The notes beneath the pieces are model-generated. The model ran no database searches, was not told the DNA's origin, and saw nothing but the letters and a program-made list of their open reading frames with translations. 64,000 bases of DNA from Phragmites australis (lineage: Eukaryota > Streptophyta > Magnoliopsida > Poales > Poaceae), in contig NC_084937.1 in NCBI RefSeq assembly GCF_958298935.1, positions 22,019,568 to 22,083,567 on the forward strand. The letters are read 5' to 3'. Position 1 is the stretch's first letter; each line of letters starts with the position of its first letter. The translations under genes and the position numbers were made by a program. Below, piece by piece: positions 35,700 to 45,600 of this stretch.

Positions 35700-36314
35700 A
35701 TGCTTCTGAGGAACCAGAGAAGCATCTTCCATCTTGGGGAGGAGGGTGGCGACGACCACCGCGGCGCCGAACATGTCAAGAACATCGATAGTACCCGTCA
35801 CCTGGGTCGGCGCCGAAGCCACGAGCGGCAACGGCGAGAGCGATACGCCGACGACGCAGTCGTCGGGCTGCAGATCCTGGTTCAGCACCGCCACCACGCA
35901 CGCGCGCCGCACTCGCACATCGTCCTGAAGCAGATGGTCCTGCCAACGCCGGAGGCGCGCCACCGTCGTGCTGCTTGCAGCTTCTTGTGGGCCTGCTCCC
36001 TCTGCAGGAGGCAGCTCAGCCCCAACAAGGACGTGTACATGTACAGGTGCGAAAATACACGCCCCCATCTGAACTAAAACAACATCATGCCTGGCATGCA
36101 TGTCTGACTGTTGCATGTGGTTGCCTTGTGCAGGGGTGACCAGGGCTTCTGCAGCGAGGAGTGCCGGTGGCAGCAGATCTTGATGGACGAGGTGAGGGAG
36201 CGCCAGGCCACGATCAAGAAGGAGCGGCGAGGTCTGTCTCTCCATCACCAACACGGGCCACGGTCGACGGCGGCGATCCGTGGCGCGCCGAGGAGATTAC
36301 TGGCGGTAGCCTAA
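35700..36314 (+). CDS. FCS-like zinc finger (FLZ, DUF581) protein, two exons
   Basis: Coding exons are 35700-36046 and 36134-36314; the 87-bp intron (36047-36133) has GT and CAG ends. The join rebuilds an FLZ domain: FLWACSLCRRQLSPNKDVYM in exon 1, then YRGDQGFCSEECRWQQILMD across and after the splice. The C-x2-C ... F-C-S-x2-C-R pattern is the zinc-binding signature of this plant family. FLZ proteins are adaptors of SnRK1 (energy/stress) kinase signalling. The start at 35700 (CCGCCATGC context) gives MLLRNQRS, like many FLZ N-termini. Residues ~20-100 are poorly conserved and basic; a small frameshift there cannot be excluded. A C-terminal DE-rich/basic helix (DEVRERQATIKKERR) follows the finger, and the protein ends LLAVA. 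Confidence 0.82.
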
Positions 36315-37317
36315 CATATGAGAAGTGTGAGAACTGAAATCCAATGCGGGGAGATGGCTACTACGCTCTCTATACTGGTGGTGATATCCTTGCTTTCAGA
36401 GGAGAGCTAATCTATAAAAAAAAAAGATGAAAGAGCTACAAAATGTTTAGGCATATGCGTAAAACTTTTAGGTGTAAATTGAAGTGCAAATTTGTGTGAA
36501 TCGATCACATGGGCACAGAGTCAAAGTCGGGAGTGTTTTTCAGTCAGGTCCAGTTGCAGACCTGCTGTTTGTATGGATGTAACTCGCTCTTGTCACATAT
36601 CATATTTAAGATAGCTGCAAGGAAGTGAAGATTATATGAAAATATGTATGTTTGTATTCCATATTCATATCGAACTCGTGGTTCGTCTTAAATCAACTTT
36701 TTAACGAACTCGTGGAGCAATTCGGAACACAAGCACTGATGAATCACAGTGTGATCCAATTTGATGCCGAAATGAAAAGAATGATACCGTGGCATCTAGC
36801 GACTTGATGGGGAGACAGAAATGGCACCAAAATGGAATCTTCTATATATGGGGCTGAAAAACGAGGAAATTTTTTTTTATAAGACCCGGCTGAGAAAGAA
36901 CTTTGTGAGACCTAATCTATACCGTTCTTTTTTTACCTAAGTGTTGTACATACAGAAGAGAGAAGAGATGACACAAGGCTGAGAGAAAGGGTCTTTCTCA
37001 AGACCAAACCTTATAAAATTTCTTTCCGGAAAATGAGCCACAAATTTAGCAGCAGCTAGAACAAGTCTATGAATCGGGAACAACGCTAGGCACTAGCTAG
37101 AAGGATAGCGATTGCTCCTTATTTAATTTGGTGTGTTGTCACAAATATGTTTTCGCCCATGTCAACTGGGCTTGGGACGGTCCTAGCAAAAGAATGTGTA
37201 TAGCAGGACCTTGTTTCCCCCTCACATAAGCTTGTTTTAGTAGAGACTTTTGCATCAGTGTTACTTGGATATTTGTATCTAAATTGTTTTAGCAAATCAA
37301 ACACGATGAATAAATCA
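36315..37317. other. Intergenic DNA with a probable MITE
   Basis: Within this stretch, about 36868-37027 has imperfect inverted ends: left AAATTTTTTTTTATAAGACC and right GGTCTTGAGAAAGACCC-like when reverse-complemented. This suggests a ~160-bp MITE of uncertain family. No gene is seen. Confidence 0.4.
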
Positions 37318-38910
37318 AGGCATACGTGGTTCCTGAGAATAATGAAGTGACGGTACAGAATATGCTAGCCATCAAGGCAAATAGCAATGTAAGGAACTTG
37401 ATCATCCAATACTTGGGAAGGAGCGACTTTGACCCAGCGATACACCTCAAATCAGCATACGAGGTATGTAAAATACTATGTAATTACCATGAAGGTTCAT
37501 CCATCATTAAAGAGGTACATCAAGATTTATATAAGAAAGAATATATGAAATTTTAGATGAAACTGGTGAGTCTCTTGATGATTTCTTTGTTCGATTTAAT
37601 AAGATTCTTAACAATCTGCGTGTTGTTAATGTTGCATATACTGATACTGAAAATGCACGATAACTGTTATGAGCTTTAGACATGTCGGTATGAGAGATGA
37701 AAGTGACATCTATTAGAGAATCTACTATCATGAGTACACTTACATTAGATGTTCTTTATTCTAAATTGAAAACTCATGAACTAGATATCTTTGCAAGAAA
37801 AAAAACTAATAAATCAATTGTTTTGGTCTCTCAACCTAACATGTCTCATATTAAATCTTCTTCAGCAAAGTTTTCTTTATCTTCTGTACCTTCACTAACC
37901 GATGATTAGCTTGAGTTGATTCTTGAAGAAGATTTAACACTACTCTCTACTCGTTTCTCTAAAGCATAGCAGAATGTGCATATGAGGAAGAGAAAAAGTG
38001 GAGGTCCTCAAAAATGCTATGAATGTGGTGATCTCAACTATATTGTTCCAATTGTCCTAAGCTTGTAGATAAAGCATCAAAAGAGGAGAAGGAGAAAAAG
38101 AAGCACTTGTTCAATGATAAGAAGAAGAAGAGCATTCTCAACTATAAGGTTGTGCATCGAGTTCTTTTGGCGCTTGAACAAGTCAACTTGAGTGACGTTG
38201 ATTCGGAGAGCAGCGAGGATGATACAACATCTAAGAGCAAGACATTGCATGATTTGACTGGGTTGTGTCTCATGGCAAGCAACAAAGAAAGCTGAACCAA
38301 GGATGAATTTGATAGCGATGGTAACGAGGTATTACCTACTTATGGTGATCTATCTAATATTATTGTTCATCTTGGTACACTCTTAGAGAAACGTAACAAT
38401 AAAATTAAGAAACATGATGTTTTAATTGAATCACTTAATTCTGAAATCGTAAGACTTGAGACTTTAATTTCTGATGATGATGCTTGCAAATCTTGTGACC
38501 TAATTTATTCTGAGCTCACTTCTCTTATAGATGTTCATGCTTTTACTCTTGAGAAACTCAGAAAAAAAAATTAAGAAGAATGAGAAACTTACTGTGTTGA
38601 ATTGCAAACATATTAAAAATGCTAGTTGTTCAACGTCGGATTTGCTTGTTTCAACTTCGTGTTCTAATTGCTCAATTCTTGAATTAAAATTGCAAGATGC
38701 TAATGCTAGAATTTCTCAGATAGCTAATGACATTATTACTTATGAGGTTCTTTCATGCTCTAGTTATCGTAAATAAAAGAAACCCATGAATGTTGGTTGC
38801 AATAAGTGTCCAGTTCTTTCTAAACATGTTAATTACTTAAAAGGAATTTTAGAACATTTTTCTAAGGGAAAGAGAAATCAAAATCTGATTTTAGATTTAT
38901 CTAAGTCAAG
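37318..38910 (+). pseudogene. Copia family D gag fragment, plus copy
   Basis: The plus strand encodes broken Copia gag: VVPENNEVTVQNMLAIKANS at 37326, LGRSDFDPAIHLKSAYEVCK, a basic zinc-knuckle region near 38010-38060 (CYECGD then a degenerate half), an acidic motif DVDSESSEDDTTSKSKTLHD, and a coiled-coil-like tail to about 38775. It matches the minus-strand copy at 52330-54820. Both ends are truncated; there is no PBS or LTR here. Confidence 0.8.
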
Positions 38911-38948
38911 CACCATAAGTAGGTAATACCTCGTTACCATCGCTATCC
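38911..38948. repeat. Inverted 37-bp copy of upstream gag sequence
   Basis: The segment starting CACCATAAGTAGGTAATACC is the exact reverse complement of 38311-38347 in the gag fragment just upstream. It sits precisely at the junction with the LINE fragment. Confidence 0.85.
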
Positions 38949-38949
38949 A

Positions 38950-39717
38950 GAAACTTTACCACTAAATCCCTATATTGTTTCATTTTGGATGGCGGAATAA
39001 GAAGCAAAATCAGTGGGGGGATATGGAAATGCAATGTTCTATAGAAGATAAAGATTTTCCTCTGGCAGATGTTCAATGATAGACTCCAAACTGCAACCAC
39101 TTTGAAGAGGAGAGGCTGGAAGGGCAGTGAATACTGCTGCCTCTGTGGTAGAAAAGAAAATGTCGATCACATCTTCTTCCAATATGTTATTGCTAACTTC
39201 ACATGGAGTGTATTTCGAGAATACTTTGGCTGTTCTGAGCAACCCAGGACCCTTGACTTCACTTCTAAGTTATTGACTTAGAAACTGAATATACCAGCAA
39301 AATTGGGTGTCTTATTTTTTGCAGGGCTTTGCTAGGTGATTTGGCGTGTTCGTAATAAGATGGCAATTGAAAAGGCCTTCCTCAATAAGCCAATTGATAC
39401 TCTACTTAAAGGTCTCTCTTATTTGTAGAGTTAGATAATCCTGCTCAAGAGGGCGACAAGGAGAAGATTGATCTGGCTCTTCAATAGCTCGTGGAGTGGT
39501 GTAACAACTTCCAACCAAATTATGTTGTCCAGTCTAATATCTTTGAGTTGTAATCTGACTGATGTGTTTATATGCTTACCGGTGTCGTTAGCATTCCTAG
39601 CTTGACCTGCATTTCTTTTGTTTTTTCTTTGGTTTGTTCTGTTGATCTGGTGGTTGTAAACTGTTATTTTGTTTTCAATAGAAGCAGAGATCTCTCCGTT
39701 CAAAAAGAAAAAAAAAG
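38950..39717 (+). mobile_element. 5'-truncated LINE 3' end
   Basis: The plus strand reads a zf-RVT domain (MFNDRLQTATTLKRRGWKGS, then CCLCGRKENVDHIFFQ) at about 39050-39190. A decayed C-terminal region and 3' UTR follow, ending in an A-rich tail (about 39702-39717). It is a typical 5'-truncated LINE insertion and differs from the LINE at 1.2-6.6 kb in strand and sequence. Confidence 0.8.
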
Positions 39718-39750
39718 GTCCCTGGGACGATCCACATCTGATGTGCGATC

Positions 39751-39873
39751 CTCCCGGACGAGGACAAGATCGGGGCGATGATCCAGTGCCTCAAGGCGTT
39801 CCATGAGGTGTTCATGAACAAGTTCCGATCCGCCGTTGATGACGCTGGTGCTTGGCACGGTTGCACCCAGTGA
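39751..39873 (+). pseudogene. Unidentified coding-like fragment
   Basis: A 40-codon stretch with balanced, helix-like composition (LPDEDKIGAMIQCLKAFHEV, then FMNKFRSAVDDAGAWHGCTQ) ends at TGA 39871-39873. It begins just after the LINE poly-A tail. There is no start codon. It reads like the last exon of a host gene, but I do not recognise the family. Confidence 0.25.
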
Positions 39874-40740
39874 AGTGAGTCCGAAGCTATGTTGCCATAC
39901 CTCATGTGTCGACCTACTTGTGTGTACGTGTTCGTTCTTGCTTTCTTTTAGGTTAAGCTTTCGTGTGTCCATAAACATATGTGAGATGCTAGTTGTGCTA
40001 TAGTACTCGACTACATATCAGTTGTGTAAACTGAGGAAAATAAGGGGAGATGTCATAACACAGGCGTCTAAAAAATGCCTCATCTTTTAGTCGGTGAATC
40101 TTGATCACCCGATGATGATCCGAGGGTCATCCTTGTTTCTTCCTCCTTTTGACGGATCCTCTCCAACGAACAGACTCGAGCGAACTGTCACCACGCTCCT
40201 CTTCCAGCCGTCTCCGGCAGTGTTTCCACCATCGGATCCACACCCACCACCCCCGTCATGATAACCTCTCCGTTTTCGAATTCCCCCGCTCCAACACCTG
40301 CCGATCCAGCGGTCCTTCGCCGCCCGCATTTGGCGGCACCCCACCACTCCGCCCCCACGTCCGCCTCCTCCGCCAGGTCGGCCTCCCTCCCCGAGGAACT
40401 CTTCTAATCCTGGCAACGAAAGAAGCCCCCCTAATCCCACGGTGGCAGCCCCCTCCCTTAAACTCGTCGGTGTTGATGCGTTCAAACAGTCGCCTGAAAA
40501 TTTTCTAGTTTTTAGATGCCTAAACTCTAGGAAGCGTGTAAAATAAGAGTTTTTCATGTGTTCCCTAAGGTGTGCACTTTTTGCTACAAGCATCTCTTTT
40601 GGACCATGCTAATATGTCTTTATATGTACACTAACAGGGTGTGCTACTTTGCTATCGGTTGCTTGAATGATGCCTATAAATCATGCTAGACTACTTCTAA
40701 ACTTGGTTCACTAAAAGAATGGAACACAAAACCACCATTG
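39874..40740. other. Intergenic DNA between LINE fragment and gamma-prolamin promoter
   Basis: No gene is supported. A GC-rich block at 40180-40490 has open frames on both strands but no recognisable domain. AGGCGTCTAAAAA at 40063 and AGGCATCTAAAAA (inverted, near 40520) could be ends of a small DNA element, with no target duplication seen. Confidence 0.35.
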
Positions 40741-40743
40741 ACA

Positions 40744-41094
40744 TGTAAAGAGAGCTATTAAAGTTATCTAGAGCTCGAGTGATGAGTGTTATCTTAACAA
40801 CTCACACAACATTGCAAACTTTACTAGACAAACGCATCAAGTCTAGGACAAAACCTTGGCATGTACAACGAGTGATCTGATGTGTCCTGACATCGAACTT
40901 GCACGACATTACAAAGTTTGTTTCATAAAAAAAAAAAAATAGGAGACGGACAGTGATCCTTGACGTGTAAAGTGAATCCATGAAGCCATCTAGCTAGTCC
41001 AATTTGTCTCAACAACCTTCACAAACGCAACAAAATTAGCTTCGCAAAAGTACAAAATTGATCCAGGATCATACGTAAAGTGAGTGGTGAGTCA
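40744..41094 (+). promoter_or_regulatory. Endosperm promoter motifs (prolamin boxes, GCN4-like)
   Basis: Prolamin-box TGTAAAG occurs at 40744-40750 and 40966-40972; the latter is preceded by TGACG, giving an ACGT-core bZIP-like site. A variant CGTAAAG at 41074-41080 lies 7 bp upstream of TGAGTCA (41088-41094). A P-box next to a GCN4 motif is the bifactorial endosperm box recognised by DOF and Opaque2-type bZIP factors in cereal storage-protein genes. This layout predicts endosperm expression of the gene at 41325. Confidence 0.7.
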
Positions 41095-41248
41095 CATTGT
41101 ATATCCAAGCACACATTTGGCAAAGCAATCTCACACTCACAGTCATGTGTATCCGAAGAATGCAAGAAATCACGCCTTCAGAGGTATAAGTAACCCTCAT
41201 GTCCGTGCGCACTCATCCGTCAACACCATCGGTAATCTTTCAGCTTAG

Positions 41249-41256
41249 CTTATATA
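41249..41256 (+). promoter_or_regulatory. TATA box of the gamma-prolamin gene
   Basis: TTATATAG within AGCTTATATAGTAGAC lies about 75 bp upstream of the ATG, leaving a short 5' UTR as in zein genes. Confidence 0.65.
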
Positions 41257-41324
41257 GTAGACACCGAAGCAAAACAAACCAAATCAAAGCAGTAGCATCA
41301 ATCGATCACCCGAACCAAACTACC

Positions 41325-41999
41325 ATGAAGAAGATGCTCGTTGTCCTCGCTCTCCTGGCTCTCGCCACGAGCAGCGGCTCTGAGACGACGAACCCTTGTG
41401 GTTGCGAGCAGCAGGGCCACGAGCAGCAGCAGCAGCAGCCGCCGCCGCAGCAGCAGCCCCACCAGCAGCAGCAGCCGCAGCAGCAACAGCCCCACCAGCA
41501 GCATGAGCAGCAATGGCAGCCCCAGAAGCAATGGCACGGGCAGCAGCAGCAATGGCAGCCGCAACAGCAATGGCAGGGAGGCTACTACGCCATCATCCTG
41601 AACCAGTGCGACGAGTTCCTGAGGCAGCAGTGCACCCCTCTGGCGATGCCCTTCCTCCAGTCACACCTGCTGCCGCCGAGCAGCTGCCAGGTGCTGCGTC
41701 AGCAGTGCTGCCAGCAGCTCAGGCAGGTGGAGCCGCAGAATCTCCACCAGGCGATCTACGGCATGGTCCAGTCCATCATCCAGCAGCAGCAACAAGAAGG
41801 CGGGTTCTATGGATATCAGCAAGGCGCCCAAAGCCAGATGACGATGATGGCGGCGGCGCAGCAGCTGCCGGCGATGTGCGGCCTGCACCAGCAACCGAGC
41901 TATGGCACAGCTCCGTGGGGCATGGCTGGTGGTGGTTTGTACCAGCCGAGCTACGGCACAGCTCCGTGGGGCATGGCTGGTGGTGGCGTCCGCTACTGA
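41325..41999 (+). CDS. Gamma-prolamin (gamma-zein/kafirin-like seed storage protein)
   Basis: An intronless 224-residue protein. Residues 1-19 (MKKMLVVLALLALATSSGS) form a signal peptide for the ER, where prolamins are deposited in protein bodies. A short CGC-containing segment leads to a Gln/His/Pro/Trp-rich repetitive region (about residues 31-86). The conserved Cys-rich domain follows: QCDEFLRQQC, SSCQVLRQQCCQQLRQVEPQ, then AAQQLPAMCGL. Eight cysteines in the mature protein fit disulfide cross-linking in the gamma class. It looks closest to the 50-kDa gamma-zein group but has a shorter Gln/His domain. The C-terminus has a tandem 17-residue repeat (PSYGTAPWGMAGGG...). ATG at 41325 is chosen over 41199 because it starts the signal peptide and follows the TATA box. 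Confidence 0.93.
   Translation: MKKMLVVLALLALATSSGSETTNPCGCEQQGHEQQQQQPPPQQQPHQQQQPQQQQPHQQHEQQWQPQKQWHGQQQQWQPQQQWQGGYYAIILNQCDEFLRQQCTPLAMPFLQSHLLPPSSCQVLRQQCCQQLRQVEPQNLHQAIYGMVQSIIQQQQQEGGFYGYQQGAQSQMTMMAAAQQLPAMCGLHQQPSYGTAPWGMAGGGLYQPSYGTAPWGMAGGGVRY
41895..41996 (+). repeat. 51-bp in-frame tandem duplication in the gamma-prolamin C-terminus
   Basis: Copies 41895-41945 and 41946-41996 both read CCGAGCTAYGGCACAGCTCC and encode PSYGTAPWGMAGGG plus three variable residues. Few base differences suggest a recent duplication. Confidence 0.9.
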
Positions 42000-42052
42000 A
42001 GGACTGTATATGTTACTAGCTAGCTGGTGTACTGCGTGGATCACCTTGTGGT

Positions 42053-42058
42053 AATAAA
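42053..42058 (+). terminator. AATAAA poly-A signal of the gamma-prolamin gene
   Basis: AATAAA lies 54 bp after the stop codon; further AATAAT/AATAAA-like repeats follow to 42115. The gap 42120-42668 between this and the convergent ARID gene shows no other gene. Confidence 0.6.
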
Positions 42059-42668
42059 AGTGTCACGCATCATCATGTGTGAGCAATGACATCTGAATAA
42101 TAATATTAATAAATAATAATATCGACGACGATGATGATTGTAACGATGACTGAAACGCGCGTTCGATTTTGATCGCAATTCAGAAAGTGCGAGCCAAATG
42201 CTCATTGAAATTGGATTTGCGAATGAGATGTGCGGCTCAACTCCACCTGTCCAAGACTAGATCGCGGATCCAAACTTGGCCCGATTGTGAGGTTAAGAAA
42301 ATGTGAAACGGAAGCCCAAGTGAAAGCACGACGCCAAGTATCCTTAACAGCCAAGTCTCGGACAAATCCAAGCTGTTCCATCAAATATTTCAAGGAACCC
42401 AGGCAATGGAAACTGGAAATACAAAGAAATTCATATAAACAGGCGCTTACACTGCATCTAGCCAACAACTACTATAAGAACTTCTCTGTGTTGTCAGTTG
42501 TTACATGCTATATAAAACTCAGAACCACCTAAATTAATGGGATGATACAGATCAAATACTACATACCTTCAAGGCCCTCTCCCCCTCTTTCCCATCAGCC
42601 TATTCTCTACTCTAAACATTCTTCTCCCCAGAACATGGGTCAAAGAAGCAAAAAAAAGAAAGAAAAAA

Positions 42669-45600
42669 TTAGGCATTTCGCGATACAGACACGGTATTTG
42701 CAAAACCATTAGCTACTTTCGGGGGCTGGGGCGGCTTCTTCTTGTAGTTTGCTAGACTACAATGGGGGCAGATGTATTCCAATCCATCTGTCTTTGCATA
42801 ATCCTGTAAAGGAAGCGGCTCATGAAATCAAGCTGACTTCAGGAACGGGTAAAATCAAGAACATTTTTTTACCTTGAAAGTGCCCAGTCCTTGTCGTCTG
42901 TCGCAACCAAAGTGGGCCCATTCACCACATAAACCGCAGTTCACCCAATCTCCAGGTGCACTACTGGAATTACATAACATTTTGTGTTAGATTTAATCGT
43001 GACAATGAGTACTGAAGCAGACAGATAGAAGGAATATGCCCTCGAACCTGTGACAAAGCAAGCAACACTCCCCATCCACGTCATCATGCGCTAACTCATA
43101 TTCCAGCAAGTACGTCTCATAATGCCTTTTCAATGTGTTCCCAACACCCTAAATATAAAAGGAAAAAAGTGTGCACAATTAGAACACAGCCAACATGTCA
43201 GCTGCAGCAAAACTAAATTGTTAGAAGGAGAAAGGGGGCAGTAAAAACGTTATCATAACTCCAGATGAAAACTAAACTAGAGCATGCTCCAAATTAGAAT
43301 GGAAAACAGTGCTCATTCAAAGCATTAATAATTTTCATCAGGACCAGTGACAAAGGACAACATAGGGGATTAGGGACAGCAGTGGCAAGGCAAAAACAGC
43401 ACAAGTGCAGAATTGTGCTACACTGCTATCCAAGGCCCAGGTTATCCCCTTGTCCTTCAGCATGAGGGATAAAAGCAGAATCAGCAAAACAACATCAGAA
43501 GTGCGGTAGGTACATACAGTCATTCTATTTGTTACAGTATGGTTACGCATCTTTGAGAAGACTTGACCCTTCCAGTTAATGCCATTGCCCACATAAAATC
43601 CACCCCTAGATACCACCTGAAAAATCAAAAACTTTGTCAGTGAACAAAACATGAAAACATGTCTTCCTTAGACCTCCTTAGTTCGCATAAGCAAATAGTA
43701 GTTAAGAATTACCTCTTTGTACAAGTTATAGAGATCAAGGCGCTTTGCATTAAGGACTGCGTCAGGAAATTCAGCTAGTCCTCCATGAGGTACAAGTCGA
43801 TTGTGGCCCCTCTGAATTAAAAACTGCATGACATCCTTCAGGAAGTCCTCCTAGAAAAGTGAGAACAGATCGTTATTCTAGCCTGAATATGTATTTGTAC
43901 AGAATCATCATGAAGATCCATGGAGCATACCTCAGAGCACATTTGGATAGGTAACCTATCACATCCATGTTTCTTCATTGGCAGAGGATTCAATTGAATG
44001 ACTGATTGCATATGGGACGGCCCTGATGTTGATTTTCTATGCGTTGTTGGGGCAGCAGATGCTAAACTATGCTTCACAGGTGGCGCGACTGGCAAGTTTG
44101 GCTTAATCTGACTAGCTTCATGAATGGTGCCTTCGGGGAAACCCATAAAAGGATGCATTTGTTGCTTTCGAGAATGAGGAATAGGCCTCATAGTTGCCGG
44201 CTTCAATTTAGACTTGAAGGATGGAAATGAGGAAGGCCCTTCCATAAGGTGTTTCTTGTCTTCTAAAACTCCATTTGCACCAATCACGTTTGGTTTTGAT
44301 TCTGAACCAACCTTGGTTCTGCCTTTCGTAAGGGAGGCAGACCATCTCGGTAGATGGAAATATGGACCATTTTCAGTAGCTAAATCTTTACGCTGATTTG
44401 TGCAAAAGAAAAGAAGGCGGTCTGCATCTTGCCTCTCGAATGAAGCGACAGGAGTACCGTTTATACAACCAATTCCAAGCGTTACTAAGCTTCTATATGA
44501 TATTTCTGGTGCTAGATGCTTCAGAACCTAAATAGCGAAAAACAAATGTTCAGTCTAAGATGAATACGCATTCATATCAAACGACTCGAAGCCCAGAAAA
44601 TTTTATAAGGCTGCAAATATGATGGTAAAATTAAGAGACGCACATCATGGGATTTTAATCAGTGCATATCTCCTGTGACCAATGTAGTACACCAACCTGT
44701 GCTGCCCACTTAGGAAGGGTAATCCAAACTTCAAATGTAGAAGCCCCACACGCTGTGGACATGGAGGTTAAAGGCTCACTTGATGATACCTTATCCTCAC
44801 TATTTGAGAAAGTATGAACTAGCTGGCTCTTCTCAATAATTTCATTTTTTATGTGACTCTCTAGAAGCTGCACAAACAGGTGAACGATTTCCTCATTATA
44901 TGACTTTTGCAGAAAGATAAGAGTCCAAGTTCTCAGAAATATGTACCTGATCATCAAAACAAGTCTGTGCACTACCAGAAACAAGGAGCGACACATGAGA
45001 AGAACTGCAAGTACTGACATCACAACGCATTGTAACCATCCCACGTGGTACCGACGCAGCTTCAAGAGGTGGTGGAGAAGCACTGCCAGATGGGAAGAAC
45101 ACTAAGTCAACCATCTATGACAATGATACATTGGCAGTTGCAAAGAAAGCTGTAGATAACAATCCTTCTTAATATGATGACGGGTCAATATTGAGGCATT
45201 TTTGACATGAACAAGTGCAAGGCAGATAGTACATATGTGATGTTTTACGAATTGAGGCTCACTCGAATATTCGATGCCGCAACCCCCCCCCCCCCCACCC
45301 AACCACCACCACACACACAAATGATGAGAAACCATTTTTTCCTCATTTTTGCATGAATTGAGAAGGCTAAAATATACATAAACTGGAATGAGCATGAACT
45401 ACTGACATAACTGTGCAAGACGATCAAACTTGCCAAATTGAGTCATCGACACTACAAAGGTAAAACATGCAGCAAGTAAAGATACCTGACTCGGTTCTGC
45501 AGTTTGCTCCCACGAATCTGCAAAAAAATAAATCAACCATTACATCAGCTCTAACACTGCGCAAATAGAAAAATCAATAGTAGTATAAAAGTTTCATAAA

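Noticed and set aside
35634..36254. 206-residue minus-strand open frame across the FLZ gene
   Set aside because: It is antisense to a recognisable FLZ zinc finger with a valid intron; GC-rich sequence leaves the opposite strand open by chance.
41298..41601. Leu/Arg-rich and Ser-rich open frames overlapping the gamma-prolamin gene in other frames
   Set aside because: They are frame shadows of the CAG/CAA-rich Gln repeat and have no family features.
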